A DNA stretch of 64,000 bases. It comes from Acidobacteriota bacterium. Its GTDB lineage: Bacteria > Acidobacteriota > Terriglobia > 20CM-2-55-15. Positions 23,796-33,261 of this stretch are shown in pieces. Numbering within the stretch: position 1 is the stretch's first letter; every line of letters begins with the position of its first letter. The stretch is from NCBI GenBank assembly GCA_022821145.1, contig JAJEEE010000025.1, forward strand, positions 82,050-146,049. Direction: 5' to 3'. Below the pieces are notes generated by a model. That model made no database searches and was not told where the DNA came from. It was given only the letters and a program-made list of their open reading frames with translations. Both the position numbers and the translations under genes were made by a program.

Positions 23796-26398
23796 TCGGC
23801 CCGTATCCCTTCGATGGGATCCAGCTTCAGCGCGAGCGCCGCCGGATAGAGCCCCGCCGCGAGGGTGGCGATCAGCACCATCGCCAGCGACTGCGCCAGG
23901 AAACCGGCCGGCACCGTGAACTGGATGGTCCACCCGAACGACTGGAAGTTGATGACGTAGACCAGCAGCAGCGACAACACACCGCCCAGAAGGAGCCCGA
24001 TGACGCCGCCCAGGACACCGACCAGCCCCGATTCGATCATGACGATACGGCCGATCTGGCGGCGGGACGCCCCGATGAAGCGCAACGCGGCCAGTTCGCG
24101 CCGCCGTTCCAGGATCAGCGCGGCCAGCATGTTGGCGATGCCCATCACGGCGACGGCCAGCGCGACGACTTCCAGCGCGTAGGTCACTTCGAACGTCTGG
24201 TCGAACACGCGCAGGATCTGCTCCCTCAATTCCCCGTTCGTGGCGATGCGCGCCCGGACTCCGTCAAGCCGCGCCGTGATTTCGCGCCGGACCGCTTCCG
24301 CGTCGGACCCCGGTTCGAGATAGACGGCCACCGTGCTGACCGCCTCGTCCGCGAACCGCTCAAGGTAGGTCCCGCGGTCCATCACCACCAGGCCGCCGTC
24401 GCTGGAGTAGTCGTAGAAAACGCCGGCGATCTCGAACGGCCGGAGCCCCTCCGGCGCGGGCAGGGCCACCGAATCGCCGCGTCCCAGCCCATGCCGCACC
24501 GCGAACGGTTCGGAAACCGCCACGCGATCGTGTCCGATCAAGTCCCGGGCGACTTCCGCAGTGCCCCGGCCGTCCATGAACTGCAGGCCGGCGCGGGCCG
24601 CGACAACGTCGAATTGCCCGGCGCCCAGGGTCGTGGGAAATCCGTTGTAATCGATATCGACCCTGCGGTAGCGGTCGATCTCTTCGATGCCGGGAACGCC
24701 GTCGAGCGCCGCAAGCGTTTCGGGCGCCACAGCGTTCGCTCCGTCACGCCCGGACGCGGCGGGCCTCACGTAGAGGTCGCCGCGGAGCGTCTGATCCACC
24801 CACACCACGACCGTATCCCTGAAGCTGGCCACCATGATGACCATGCTCGCCAGCATCGCCATCGCGATCGACAGGGAGATGACGGCGACGGCCACGCGCG
24901 GCAGGCGTCCCTGGATGGTTTCGACGGCCAGGGTTCCCTCTACGGGGCGGGCCCGGACGATGACGGGCCGGACCACGGCCGTGAGAGCCCGGATGATGAG
25001 GGGCGACAACAAGCTGAAACCGGCGATGAAGGCCACGCCGGCCGTGTATCCGAACACCGGCAAGCCGTCCACGGCGGGCGCGAGGCCGAGCGCGGCGCCC
25101 AGCGCCAGCGCCGCGACGCCCGCCAGCGGACGCAGCCGAGAGGACGCGCGCGGCCGCATCCCGCTCCGAATCGTCTCGATGGGCGACACGCCGGTCGCCC
25201 GCAACGCCGGCCCCGCTCCGGAAACGGCGGCCAGCGCGCCGCCGAGCAGTATCATTTCCAGGTACAACCCGGGCGCGGGGCCGCTTCCCGAGCCCGCGCC
25301 GGCCATGCCGGTGTACAGCATGGCGAGCGTGCGCGACACCAGCGCCCCGGCGGCTCGCGCCAGGAACTCGCCGATCCATATGCCCGCGACGGCGCCGACC
25401 ACCCCGAACGCCAGGGCCTCGGCCAGGAACATCCAGCCGATCGCGCGCCGCGAGACGCCGAGCGTCCGGAGCGCTCCGATTTCACCGTGGCGCCGAACGA
25501 CGGCGATGTTCAGGGTGTTGTAGATCAGGATCATCCCGACCACGAGCGCGATGTAGGACAGGGCCGTCAGGTTGTAGCGGAAGGCGCGCGTCATCCGCTC
25601 GGCGTCGCCGGCGTCATCCTCGGGTGAGTCGACGACGACGGACGCCGGCAACTGGTCCGCGATCCGTGAGGCCACGGCGTCGGCCATCGCAGGATCGTCC
25701 AGAACCACCTCGATCCGGTCGATTTCGCCCGTCCGCCGCATGACGCGCTGGGCCGCGGCGATGTCCATGAAGACGATGCGGCCGTCGAACGCCTCGGCGA
25801 CCCCGCTGGGGTTCAGCACGGCGAGCACCGACAGCTCGTGTTCGCGGTTGCCGGCGAGCAGGTTCACCGAGTCGCCTTCCGACGCGTTCCACTCCTCGGC
25901 CAGAACGCGCGGCACGAGCAGGGCGTCGGGGGAAGTGAGCAGGTCGATGAAGCGTTCCCGGTCGATGTCGAGCCCCAGGTCGCCGCGGCCCCCGGAATCG
26001 GTGGAGGTGGAGTAGGTACGGAACGGCGCTTCCGACAACATGTCCACGCCGAAGAGCCGGATCGTGGCCTGGCCGAACACGGCCTCACCGCCGGGAACGA
26101 TCCGCTGCACCCGGCCCTCGAGAATGGCCGTCATGGCGCCGACGTCCCACACCCAGGCCAGCTCGCCCATCAGCGTTTCGTCCAGCGGCCGTCCGTTGGC
26201 CGAGATCCGCAGGTCGGCCTGCCCGTTCAGCAGCTCCATGCTGTCGGAGAAGGACGCGATGGCCCGGTCGTTGGACAACTGCACAGCGACGACCACCGCG
26301 ATGCCCAGCGCCACGCCCGACAGCGTCAGCAGCGTGCGGGCCGGGTTGCGGGCCAGATCGCGCAGAATCGCCTGGTTGAAAAGCCTGAGGAACGTCAT
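23792..26398 (-). CDS. FtsX/MacB-type ABC transporter permease (duplicated, AttFG-like fusion)
   Basis: The 868-residue permease has an N-terminal helix, a periplasmic MacB-type domain (~40-270), a three-helix FtsX domain (~280-410), a middle helix pair, a second periplasmic domain (~530-730), and a second FtsX domain ending at the C-terminus (VMGIANMLAALILERRRELA, then RQIGRIVMIESG). Such proteins pull lipids or lipoproteins across the envelope rather than form a channel. The protein carries both permease units in one chain, where AttF and AttG are separate. Start and stop both overlap neighbours by 4 bp. Confidence 0.85.
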   Translation of the reverse strand: MTFLRLFNQAILRDLARNPARTLLTLSGVALGIAVVVAVQLSNDRAIASFSDSMELLNGQADLRISANGRPLDETLMGELAWVWDVGAMTAILEGRVQRIVPGGEAVFGQATIRLFGVDMLSEAPFRTYSTSTDSGGRGDLGLDIDRERFIDLLTSPDALLVPRVLAEEWNASEGDSVNLLAGNREHELSVLAVLNPSGVAEAFDGRIVFMDIAAAQRVMRRTGEIDRIEVVLDDPAMADAVASRIADQLPASVVVDSPEDDAGDAERMTRAFRYNLTALSYIALVVGMILIYNTLNIAVVRRHGEIGALRTLGVSRRAIGWMFLAEALAFGVVGAVAGIWIGEFLARAAGALVSRTLAMLYTGMAGAGSGSGPAPGLYLEMILLGGALAAVSGAGPALRATGVSPIETIRSGMRPRASSRLRPLAGVAALALGAALGLAPAVDGLPVFGYTAGVAFIAGFSLLSPLIIRALTAVVRPVIVRARPVEGTLAVETIQGRLPRVAVAVISLSIAMAMLASMVIMVASFRDTVVVWVDQTLRGDLYVRPAASGRDGANAVAPETLAALDGVPGIEEIDRYRRVDIDYNGFPTTLGAGQFDVVAARAGLQFMDGRGTAEVARDLIGHDRVAVSEPFAVRHGLGRGDSVALPAPEGLRPFEIAGVFYDYSSDGGLVVMDRGTYLERFADEAVSTVAVYLEPGSDAEAVRREITARLDGVRARIATNGELREQILRVFDQTFEVTYALEVVALAVAVMGIANMLAALILERRRELAALRFIGASRRQIGRIVMIESGLVGVLGGVIGLLLGGVLSLLLVYVINFQSFGWTIQFTVPAGFLAQSLAMVLIATLAAGLYPAALALKLDPIEGIRAE

Positions 26399-27057
26399 TG
26401 CAGGCGGCCGTCTTTCATCCGAAGCGTGCGGCCGGCGAAGGCGGCGGCCTCGGCCGAATGCGTCGCCATGACGACGGCCGTGCCGGCTTCGGTCAACTTC
26501 GCCAGAAGCTCCAGCACAACGCGCCCGTTTTCGGAATCCAGGTTGCCGGTGGGTTCGTCGGCGACCACCAGGGCCGGCCGGTGGACGACCGCGCGCGCGA
26601 TGGCCGTGCGCTGCAACTCGCCGCCGGAGAGCTGGCCGGGCGGGGATGCGCGGCGGTGCTCCAACCCCATCGACGCCAGGATCTCGCCGACGCGACGCCG
26701 GTCCACGCCGCGGCCGTTGGTCAGCAGCAGCGGCAGGGCCACGTTCTCTTCAACGGTCAGCGTGGGGAGCAGGTGGAAGAACTGGAAGACGAAGCCGATG
26801 CGCGTCCGCCGAAGACCGGTCAGCTCTTCCTCGGTCAGCCGGTGAACGGGCGTGTCTTCGATCCAGGCCTCACCGCGCGTGGGCCGGTCCATCGCCCCCA
26901 GGATGTGGAGCAACGACGACTTGCCGCACCCGCTGGGCCCCATCAGCGCGAGGAATTGGCCGGGCTCAACGGCCATCGAGACGCCGTCCACGGCGGTGAC
27001 CGGCTCGCCCTCGGCGTCGTAGACCTTGGTGACGTTGGACACCCGCGCCACTGGCAT
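26395..27057 (-). CDS. ABC transporter ATPase, LolD/MacB type (AttE-like)
   Basis: The 220-residue ATPase has Walker A (GPSGCGKSS), the Q-loop in FVFQFFHLLPTLTVEEN, the signature LSGGELQR, Walker B (LVVADEPTGNLD) and the switch His (ATHS). The TVEEN-x(4)-P segment is typical of the LolD/MacB/FtsE subgroup that drives FtsX-type permeases. It is the first gene of the ABC operon, and its stop overlaps the permease start. A TACCAT box 6 nt before its ATG and the absence of an RBS point to a leaderless mRNA. Confidence 0.9.
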   Translation of the reverse strand: MPVARVSNVTKVYDAEGEPVTAVDGVSMAVEPGQFLALMGPSGCGKSSLLHILGAMDRPTRGEAWIEDTPVHRLTEEELTGLRRTRIGFVFQFFHLLPTLTVEENVALPLLLTNGRGVDRRRVGEILASMGLEHRRASPPGQLSGGELQRTAIARAVVHRPALVVADEPTGNLDSENGRVVLELLAKLTEAGTAVVMATHSAEAAAFAGRTLRMKDGRLQ

Positions 27058-27063
27058 GCCGGG

Positions 27064-27069
27064 ATGGTA
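27064..27069 (-). promoter_or_regulatory. -10 box (TACCAT, extended TGC) of the ABC operon
   Basis: On the minus strand TGCTACCAT ends 6 nt before the ATG at 27057. This geometry would place the transcription start at the start codon. No ribosome binding site is present. Confidence 0.4.
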
Positions 27070-27071
27070 GC

Positions 27072-27231
27072 ATGCGGGAAGACTGGGAGATGCCGAGGCG
27101 CTGGAAGGCCAGATTCGTCTATGCGGTTGGTGGCCGTGAGTGTTTTGTGCGTCGACCGCGTCGAATCGGCTTCGTGCGTTTCCCGGGAACACACGCCGAG
27201 TACGCGCGCCGAGCGCGCGGCGATCGATGCA
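27072..27231 (+). pseudogene. Decayed HigB-like toxin remnant upstream of HigA
   Basis: The frame beginning at 27072 contains FVYAVGGRECFV and IGFVRFPGTHAEYAR. These resemble the C-terminal strands of HigB toxins (a VFNIGGN-like strand, then a FIRF-x-GTHAEYD motif), but the ~50 N-terminal residues of HigB are missing or shortened and the reading frame runs past the expected end. It lies directly before a HigA gene, where a HigB gene would be expected. The similarity is short and could be chance in GC-rich sequence. Confidence 0.35.
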
Positions 27232-27252
27232 TCCCGAATCCAAGGGGTTGTT

Positions 27253-27627
27253 TTGACGATCAGACGGATCAAGAGCGAAGCCGACTACGAGTCCGCGTTG
27301 AAGACGATTGACGGACTGATGGGCGCCCCGGCCGATACTCCCGAAGGGGACGCGCTGGAAGTCCTGGTGACGCTCGTCGAGGCATACGAAGTCGAGCGAT
27401 GGAAGATCGAGGCCCCGGACCCGATCGCGGCGATCGAGCACATCATGGAAGCCCGCGGTCTGCTGCAGAGAGACTTCGCGGCGCTCATCGGTTCGCAACC
27501 TCGCGCCTCGGAGGTACTCAACCGTCGGCGCCCGCTCACTCTGCCGATGATCCGCACCCTGTCGCTCGAGTGGAACCTCCCGGCCGACGTGCTTGTCCGG
27601 GAATACAGTCTGGCCGAGAGTCGATGA
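27253..27627 (+). CDS. HigA-like antitoxin (COG5499), TTG start
   Basis: The 124-residue protein matches the HigA family throughout: RRIKSEADYESALKTID, then TPEGDALEVLVTLVEAYE, the PDPIAAIEHIMEARGL helix, and an XRE-type HTH (RDFAALIGSQPRASEVLNRR then PLTLPMIRTL). It starts at TTG 27253 with AAGGGG 6 nt upstream; no ATG or GTG fits the family N-terminus. It should repress its promoter. No intact toxin gene is next to it, so it may be an orphan or act on another toxin. Confidence 0.75.
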   Translation: MTIRRIKSEADYESALKTIDGLMGAPADTPEGDALEVLVTLVEAYEVERWKIEAPDPIAAIEHIMEARGLLQRDFAALIGSQPRASEVLNRRRPLTLPMIRTLSLEWNLPADVLVREYSLAESR

Positions 27628-27741
27628 CGCAGCGGTTTCAAAGTGACGGACGTGCCGAACGCTGATCCTGCTAACAGATCTACGGATTCAACGTCGAAGG
27701 CTGGCAACTGCAGTCGTCAGGAATTCGCAGGAGGTTTAGAG

Positions 27742-28101
27742 ATGAGAATCGTCGTTCTCGTTGGCGCGACCGCGATGTGTGGGGTGATGTTCAACGTTCC
27801 GATCCACGCACAAGATGGCCTGGAATCACTTCGGTCAATTGACGAGATCATTGACAGAGGAGTCGAGGGCGACAATCGGCTTATACTCGACGTCCTCACG
27901 GAGGCGCCTGTCGAGGAACTCTTGGCGATCTCCGAGCAATTGATCCGTGAGAACGCGGCAAATGACACCATAGTGCCGCTAGTCAGAATCACCTTCTATT
28001 ATCCCGATGAAGCTGGCACCGACGCTATGCCTCGATACAGATTCGAACGCTCAATATTGAATTTCGCAGAAATTCGAGAGCGTCGAGGACTGCGGAACTA
28101 G
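27742..28101 (+). CDS. Small secreted protein, unknown function
   Basis: The 119-residue protein has a Sec signal (residues 1-23, ending IHAQ) and a helical mature part (IDEIIDRGVEGDNRLILDVL and VEELLAISEQLIRE) with no Cys and no family I recognise. A strong AGGAGG at 27729-27734 supports the ATG at 27742. Base composition is clearly less GC-rich than its neighbours, hinting at recent acquisition. It is convergent with the giant regulator gene, 29 bp away. Confidence 0.55.
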   Translation: MRIVVLVGATAMCGVMFNVPIHAQDGLESLRSIDEIIDRGVEGDNRLILDVLTEAPVEELLAISEQLIRENAANDTIVPLVRITFYYPDEAGTDAMPRYRFERSILNFAEIRERRGLRN

Positions 28102-28130
28102 AATACGATGCATCCCGCCTGACACGCGGC

Positions 28131-31100
28131 TCACGCGTCCGGTCCGCGCGCGTATTTTTGCACCGGCAGCTTGCGGTACGGGCGGAAGTCCGGTTGGCAA
28201 CGATTCCTTCGGAGGAAGTCCATGAACTTCCGGTACTCCGTGTCCTTGACCCGAAACAACGAAGCCAGCGACTTGTAGGATCCACGCGTCGCCCGCAACC
28301 CCACGTCCATCAGCGCCATGACCTTCTCTCTGGATATGTCACGCTCCTTGTAGCGCGTGTGAACAGCGCTCCAGAAGTTCTGGCGGCCATCGCGAATGTC
28401 CTCGAACCATTCCTGAATTTCGTCCTCTCGATCGACGTCGACGAGACCCGTGTCGACCGCGACTCTGCGGATCGTCGCACCGTCGGTCGTCATGAAATAG
28501 GAGCGTTCCACCACGTTCTTCAATTCACGGATGTTCCCCGGGAAACTGCAGGCCGACAAGTTCTCCATGGCCACAGGGGCCAGCTTCTTGCGTGTGCCGT
28601 GCATCGAATTCAATCGACGGATGAAGTCGTGTGCGAGTTCCGGAATATCCTCGCGTCGTTGCCTGAGCGGCGGCACCTGGACATGAAGCACTTTGAGCCG
28701 GTACAGGAGGTCTCCGCGGAACTCTCCCTGTCGGACCAGTTTCTCCAGGTTCTGATTCGTAGCCGCGATCAACCGCACATCCACAGGCCGGCCCGTGGTG
28801 TCGCCGACCCTTCGGACTTCCCGTTCCTCGAGAACACGCAGCAACTTGGCCTGCAGGGACGGGCTCATGTTGGATATTTCGTCCAGGAACAACGTGCCGC
28901 CCGTCGCTTCCTCGATCAGCCCGTGGCGATCGACGCTGGCGCCCGTAAAGGCGCCTCGCCGGCTGCCGAACAACTCGCTCTCTATCAAGGTCTCCGACAC
29001 GGATCCGCAATCCACCGTGACCAGGGATCTTCCCGAGCGCGAGCTGTTCGCGTGTATGGCTTGAGCGACGAGTTCCTTGCCGGTGCCGCTCTCGCCTTCG
29101 ATCAGAACGGTCGCGGTGCTTCCGGCCGCGATCCGTATCAACTTGCGGACGCGCGTGATGGCTCGCGACGATCCGATGATTTCCGGAAACTCGGAATCGA
29201 CCGATTCGGGTTTCGTCTTCGCAGGGACCGACTCGAGCGTTGCGGCCAAGGCGCTTGAAGCGATGCCTCCGAGAGCCACCAGGTAATCGATTTCCAGCTC
29301 CGGCAGCGTTCGATCGGACCGCTCGACGTATAGACCGCCGAATTGGGATTTCCGGTATGCAAAAGGGATCCAGGCAACGAACGGCGGTCCGGGTCGCGTG
29401 GTCGGGCGGACATCGTGACGGCCGAAGAACGTTCGTTCCGGGAAACGTTTGTGAAGGCTCGCGATTCTCCGACACGTGCCGGCGTCGAGATTGGCCTTCT
29501 TTGGAAGGAAGTCTTCGGCGTCGTGCACATTGAGATAAACGACGAAGCGCTGGCGAGAAAGCCGCGACACGGCTCGGATGATCGCCTTCGCACACTCGTC
29601 GATGTCCGACGCTCCGGAAAGTGACGTTGAGGCGTCGCGGAGAGCCTTCAGATAGTCGTGAATCAGAGTGTGAGACACACTCGGCGCAGATCGGAGTTCC
29701 GTCGAGGGCTTCATCCCTTCGAGCATCTCACGCGCCTCCTTTCTCCATGAGCTGTTCAGATAGGGTCCACGGCTTCGCGCGGGTATCTGTCCGGCAAGCT
29801 CCGTTGCGATATCCGCGGCCGCCTTTGCGTGTTCGTAGGCCCTGGACGCGTTCCCGCGCGAGCGCTCGACCGCCGCGATCAGGACTTCCGCTTCGGCCTG
29901 GATTTCCGGTTCCGGAAGACGTTGGGCCATCCGCCTCGCGACCGTTGCATAACGGATCCGGTCGCGACGGCTCTCCAACGCTTGCGCGATTCTCAACGCG
30001 ATGCGCGGCCGATGAACGCCCAAATCGAAACGCCGCGCCAACCGCGCCGCTTCACGGAGCCCGGCGCGCGCTGCGTCGATCTCATTCGATCGGAGACGCG
30101 ACTCGGCGATCACGATGAGAATTCGGCACTGCTGATGTCGCGTCCCCAGCTTCAACGACGTTGCCAGGGCCGCCTCGAGACCAGCGGTTCGATTCATGCC
30201 GGGCGGCCCGGCGAGCCCGGAAATCAACGCGAGCTCGACACGCATGAAGTCGGCCCCCATCATGGGGTTCGACCGCAGCGACTCGACGGCTTCGCGAAAT
30301 CTCGCTGTCTGATGCGTTCGGCGATACAGTTCGGCGGCCGTCAGCGCCGTCAGCGTCCGGGCCAAGCCGGTCGTCCGCCCGCGCAGCCTTCGTTTGGCCG
30401 ACGCGATCGACTCCTGCGCGGCGGCGTAGCGGCCGGTGTACGTTTCCAATACCGCCTTGTTGGCCGCCAGAATGGCCAAGTGCGTTCTCTCCGCATGTCC
30501 GTAGACGCCAGACCGGAGGAGCAGCGCCTCCCCCCGAGAGAACGACGGAACGGCTTCGATGAAACGCCCCGTCACAGTCTGGCAAGCTCCAAGACTCCTC
30601 AGATTGACCGCCTCCGTGACGACGAGTTTCCGTTCACGGGCCAGATGGACAGCCCGCTCGTGACAATCGATCGCCTCGGCAATCCGTCCGAGTTGACTCA
30701 GACACATGCCCCGGTTCTCCAGGGCGCTTGGCGCAAGACCGGCGTTCCGAGAAGTCTCGATCCGATCGAACGCGTCCATGGCCGCGAGCGCTTCGGCCGG
30801 TCGGTGCAGAACCGCAAGGACGCCTGCCTTCCGGACCAGGTAACCTCGTTTATCCACGAGTGAAAGGTTGCGAGACAGGGAGTCGCACCGTTGCAATATC
30901 GCGACGGCGGCAGCCGAGCGTCCGGACGCCGCATATGCGTTCCCAAGTTGCATCAACGCTTCGAAGAGCGAACGAGATTCGATCTCCGGATGAAGAACAG
31001 CGGCCTCCAGATCGCGCACATGGTTCTCCGGACGATCGGGATCGCACGCACAGAGCCCCCGATATAGCTGGACACGCAGCGCCGGACTCAGCCCGTTCCG

Positions 31101-33218
31101 GGTCCGGATCCGATTCAAGATTCTTCTGGCCGGTTGAACCTTGCCGACTTGTACGAGACATTCGGCGTACGACAGGTCCAAGTGCGCGGGGACTTCCCGC
31201 TTGAGCCGTCGATAGAGCGTTCGCGTCGTCGAGAGAAGTTCGGTTGCCGAGTGGAAATCGCGTTGGTTCAATCGTCGATTCGAGGAACCTTCGTAGGCCG
31301 ATATGGCTTCGCTCGTCAGATTCGAATTCGAAGCGTGAAAGCCGAGGCGCTCGTCGTCCGGTTTTTCGCACGCCAGATCCCGATACAGCCACTGATGCAG
31401 ATTTCGCCGGCGTGTGCGATCGACGCTGTCGTGGATCGCCTCGCGGACGCCGTCATGGCGGTAAGCCACGAGTTCGTCCCGTTCCTCGACGATTCCACAG
31501 TCCTGGAGTGCGGCGACCGAGGACGGCAAAGCGCGAACCCCCATCCCGGCCGCGGCTCGTTCCAGGAGCCGTCGGGGCATCGGTTCGGAATGGCATGACA
31601 GGATCTCGGCCACCCGGCGAACCTCCGGAGCCAAAGCCCGGAACGTCCGGAGCAGGAGATCTCGACTCCGAGGAAGCAGTCGACGCGTTCTGGCGCCTTC
31701 GTACCGGGAATACTCTTCCACGAGCAACGGGATCCCGCCGCTCTGGTGGGCGATCCATTCCAGCCGGTCCGTGTCGAGGCTGACACTTCTTGCCATCGAC
31801 AGCGTTTCGGACTTCGAGAGCGGGCCCAAGCGAATGCGGCCGGCGGTTACGTCCGGTCGTGGATCGTCCACCAACAGTTGGCGCAGCAGGAGTGGCGTTC
31901 TGTTGGATCGTGCAGTGAAGACGAAGATCCACGATGACTCGCCGGCCCGCAGCAGGAGTTGTTCCATCACCCGAACGGTTCCGTCGTCCCACCAATGACT
32001 GTCGTCGAAAACGACGCGGAATGGCGAGAACCGCCGCGACAGGCGTATCAAGGCCCCCGCCAGGTCCGCGACCATCTTCTCCGTAGTCGGTGGGGATGCA
32101 CCTGAATCGCCTCGCGCCGGCACGGGCAAATCCGGGAGAAGACGGGCAATTGTCGCTTCGTAGGCTCGTCCTTCCGATTCGAACCAATCGGCGAGGGCTG
32201 TCTCCTGTCGCTTGAAACACTGATCGATGACTTGAAGAATCGGCTCAAAGCATCGGTCGTTGCGCTCGTGTGACCGGACAACGAAGACGGCCCGTTGACG
32301 AAATTCCGCGCGGAAGGCCAATTCTCGAATGAAGCGGGTCTTTCCGACCCCCGCGTCCGCTTCCACGATCGCGGCGGCAACGCCTGGTTTGCTTTCGTTC
32401 AGCAACTTCATCATGGTCTTCAACTCGCCTCGTCGTCCGACGAGCGCGGCGCGTTCCGCGGCCATCGTGTTCAAACATCGACCGGACACCCACTCCGAGA
32501 GTGCCTGGCGCCGTACGGAACCTGACGGGTCGATCAAACGCATGACGAAGCAGGAGAAGTTCCGCGTCACGTCCGCGGCTTCGTGGAGGGGAACCGGAGC
32601 GGCGTGGAGATACTTGTAACGCAGCAGATCAACGTTCGAGTCGTTGAAGATCGTGCGTCGCGCATAACTCTGGTAGAGGGTGGCGCCGAGCGAGTACAGG
32701 TCGGCATCGAGGCGTGGCTGCCCCCCGAGAAGCAATTCGGGCGCGGTGAAGTGGACGGCGCTCGCATCCAGGTGCTCCGGCCGGGTTCGAGGCAAGCCCC
32801 CGTCGACGAGTTGGACATCGTCGCGGTCGACGAGAATGTTGCTTGGCTTGATGCGTCCGTGGACGAATCCGTGCCGCTGAAGGAGACGACACGCCGCTAT
32901 GAGCGCTTCAACCCGGTTGTCTGACGGTTGATCGACGGGCCACGGTACGTGATCGGAATGAACCCGAACAGAGTAGAAATCTCCCCGTGGCGTATATCCC
33001 GCGTAATCGAGGCGCGAGAGCTGACGGTGCTGGAATCCGCGGCTCCAAGCCAGTTGTCTTTCCAACCCGGTCCCGCTGACGAACGTGCCGGCCCGGACGC
33101 ACTTGACGACTACCGCGTCAGCGTCGGTCCAACGGTCCCGGGCAAGGAACGAGACCATGTTCCCAGATCTGCGAAGAACCTTGTGGACCTCGAAGCGGTT
33201 TATCAGAAAGCGCTGCAT
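28131..33218 (-). CDS. Giant hybrid regulator: pseudokinase - AAA ATPase - TPR - GAF - sigma54 AAA+ activator
   Basis: This 1695-residue protein has: (1) a Ser/Thr kinase fold (~8-250) with a candidate Lys39 and an APE-like motif (159-161), but HGRIKPSN (120-127) has Arg122 where the catalytic Asp should be, and DGG (139-141) replaces DFG, so it is probably kinase-dead; (2) a STAND/AAA_16 ATPase (~255-600) with EADAGVGKTR; (3) helical TPR-like repeats (~640-1130); (4) a GAF-like domain (~1180-1310); (5) a sigma54-interaction AAA+ domain with GESGTGKE (1375-1382), GAFTGA (1422-1427) and GGTLFLDEI; (6) a C-terminal helical DNA-binding region (~1625-1675, GSYKSLASLFRVKDTEYRKF). GAFTGA is what contacts sigma54. 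Signal and targets are unknown. The upstream region carries a matching promoter and repeats. Confidence 0.85.
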   Translation of the reverse strand: MQRFLINRFEVHKVLRRSGNMVSFLARDRWTDADAVVVKCVRAGTFVSGTGLERQLAWSRGFQHRQLSRLDYAGYTPRGDFYSVRVHSDHVPWPVDQPSDNRVEALIAACRLLQRHGFVHGRIKPSNILVDRDDVQLVDGGLPRTRPEHLDASAVHFTAPELLLGGQPRLDADLYSLGATLYQSYARRTIFNDSNVDLLRYKYLHAAPVPLHEAADVTRNFSCFVMRLIDPSGSVRRQALSEWVSGRCLNTMAAERAALVGRRGELKTMMKLLNESKPGVAAAIVEADAGVGKTRFIRELAFRAEFRQRAVFVVRSHERNDRCFEPILQVIDQCFKRQETALADWFESEGRAYEATIARLLPDLPVPARGDSGASPPTTEKMVADLAGALIRLSRRFSPFRVVFDDSHWWDDGTVRVMEQLLLRAGESSWIFVFTARSNRTPLLLRQLLVDDPRPDVTAGRIRLGPLSKSETLSMARSVSLDTDRLEWIAHQSGGIPLLVEEYSRYEGARTRRLLPRSRDLLLRTFRALAPEVRRVAEILSCHSEPMPRRLLERAAAGMGVRALPSSVAALQDCGIVEERDELVAYRHDGVREAIHDSVDRTRRRNLHQWLYRDLACEKPDDERLGFHASNSNLTSEAISAYEGSSNRRLNQRDFHSATELLSTTRTLYRRLKREVPAHLDLSYAECLVQVGKVQPARRILNRIRTRNGLSPALRVQLYRGLCACDPDRPENHVRDLEAAVLHPEIESRSLFEALMQLGNAYAASGRSAAAVAILQRCDSLSRNLSLVDKRGYLVRKAGVLAVLHRPAEALAAMDAFDRIETSRNAGLAPSALENRGMCLSQLGRIAEAIDCHERAVHLARERKLVVTEAVNLRSLGACQTVTGRFIEAVPSFSRGEALLLRSGVYGHAERTHLAILAANKAVLETYTGRYAAAQESIASAKRRLRGRTTGLARTLTALTAAELYRRTHQTARFREAVESLRSNPMMGADFMRVELALISGLAGPPGMNRTAGLEAALATSLKLGTRHQQCRILIVIAESRLRSNEIDAARAGLREAARLARRFDLGVHRPRIALRIAQALESRRDRIRYATVARRMAQRLPEPEIQAEAEVLIAAVERSRGNASRAYEHAKAAADIATELAGQIPARSRGPYLNSSWRKEAREMLEGMKPSTELRSAPSVSHTLIHDYLKALRDASTSLSGASDIDECAKAIIRAVSRLSRQRFVVYLNVHDAEDFLPKKANLDAGTCRRIASLHKRFPERTFFGRHDVRPTTRPGPPFVAWIPFAYRKSQFGGLYVERSDRTLPELEIDYLVALGGIASSALAATLESVPAKTKPESVDSEFPEIIGSSRAITRVRKLIRIAAGSTATVLIEGESGTGKELVAQAIHANSSRSGRSLVTVDCGSVSETLIESELFGSRRGAFTGASVDRHGLIEEATGGTLFLDEISNMSPSLQAKLLRVLEEREVRRVGDTTGRPVDVRLIAATNQNLEKLVRQGEFRGDLLYRLKVLHVQVPPLRQRREDIPELAHDFIRRLNSMHGTRKKLAPVAMENLSACSFPGNIRELKNVVERSYFMTTDGATIRRVAVDTGLVDVDREDEIQEWFEDIRDGRQNFWSAVHTRYKERDISREKVMALMDVGLRATRGSYKSLASLFRVKDTEYRKFMDFLRRNRCQPDFRPYRKLPVQKYARGPDA

Positions 33219-33261
33219 GAATCACGGAATCGGTTGTGTGGTGATCGGTGACACCCTGCCT

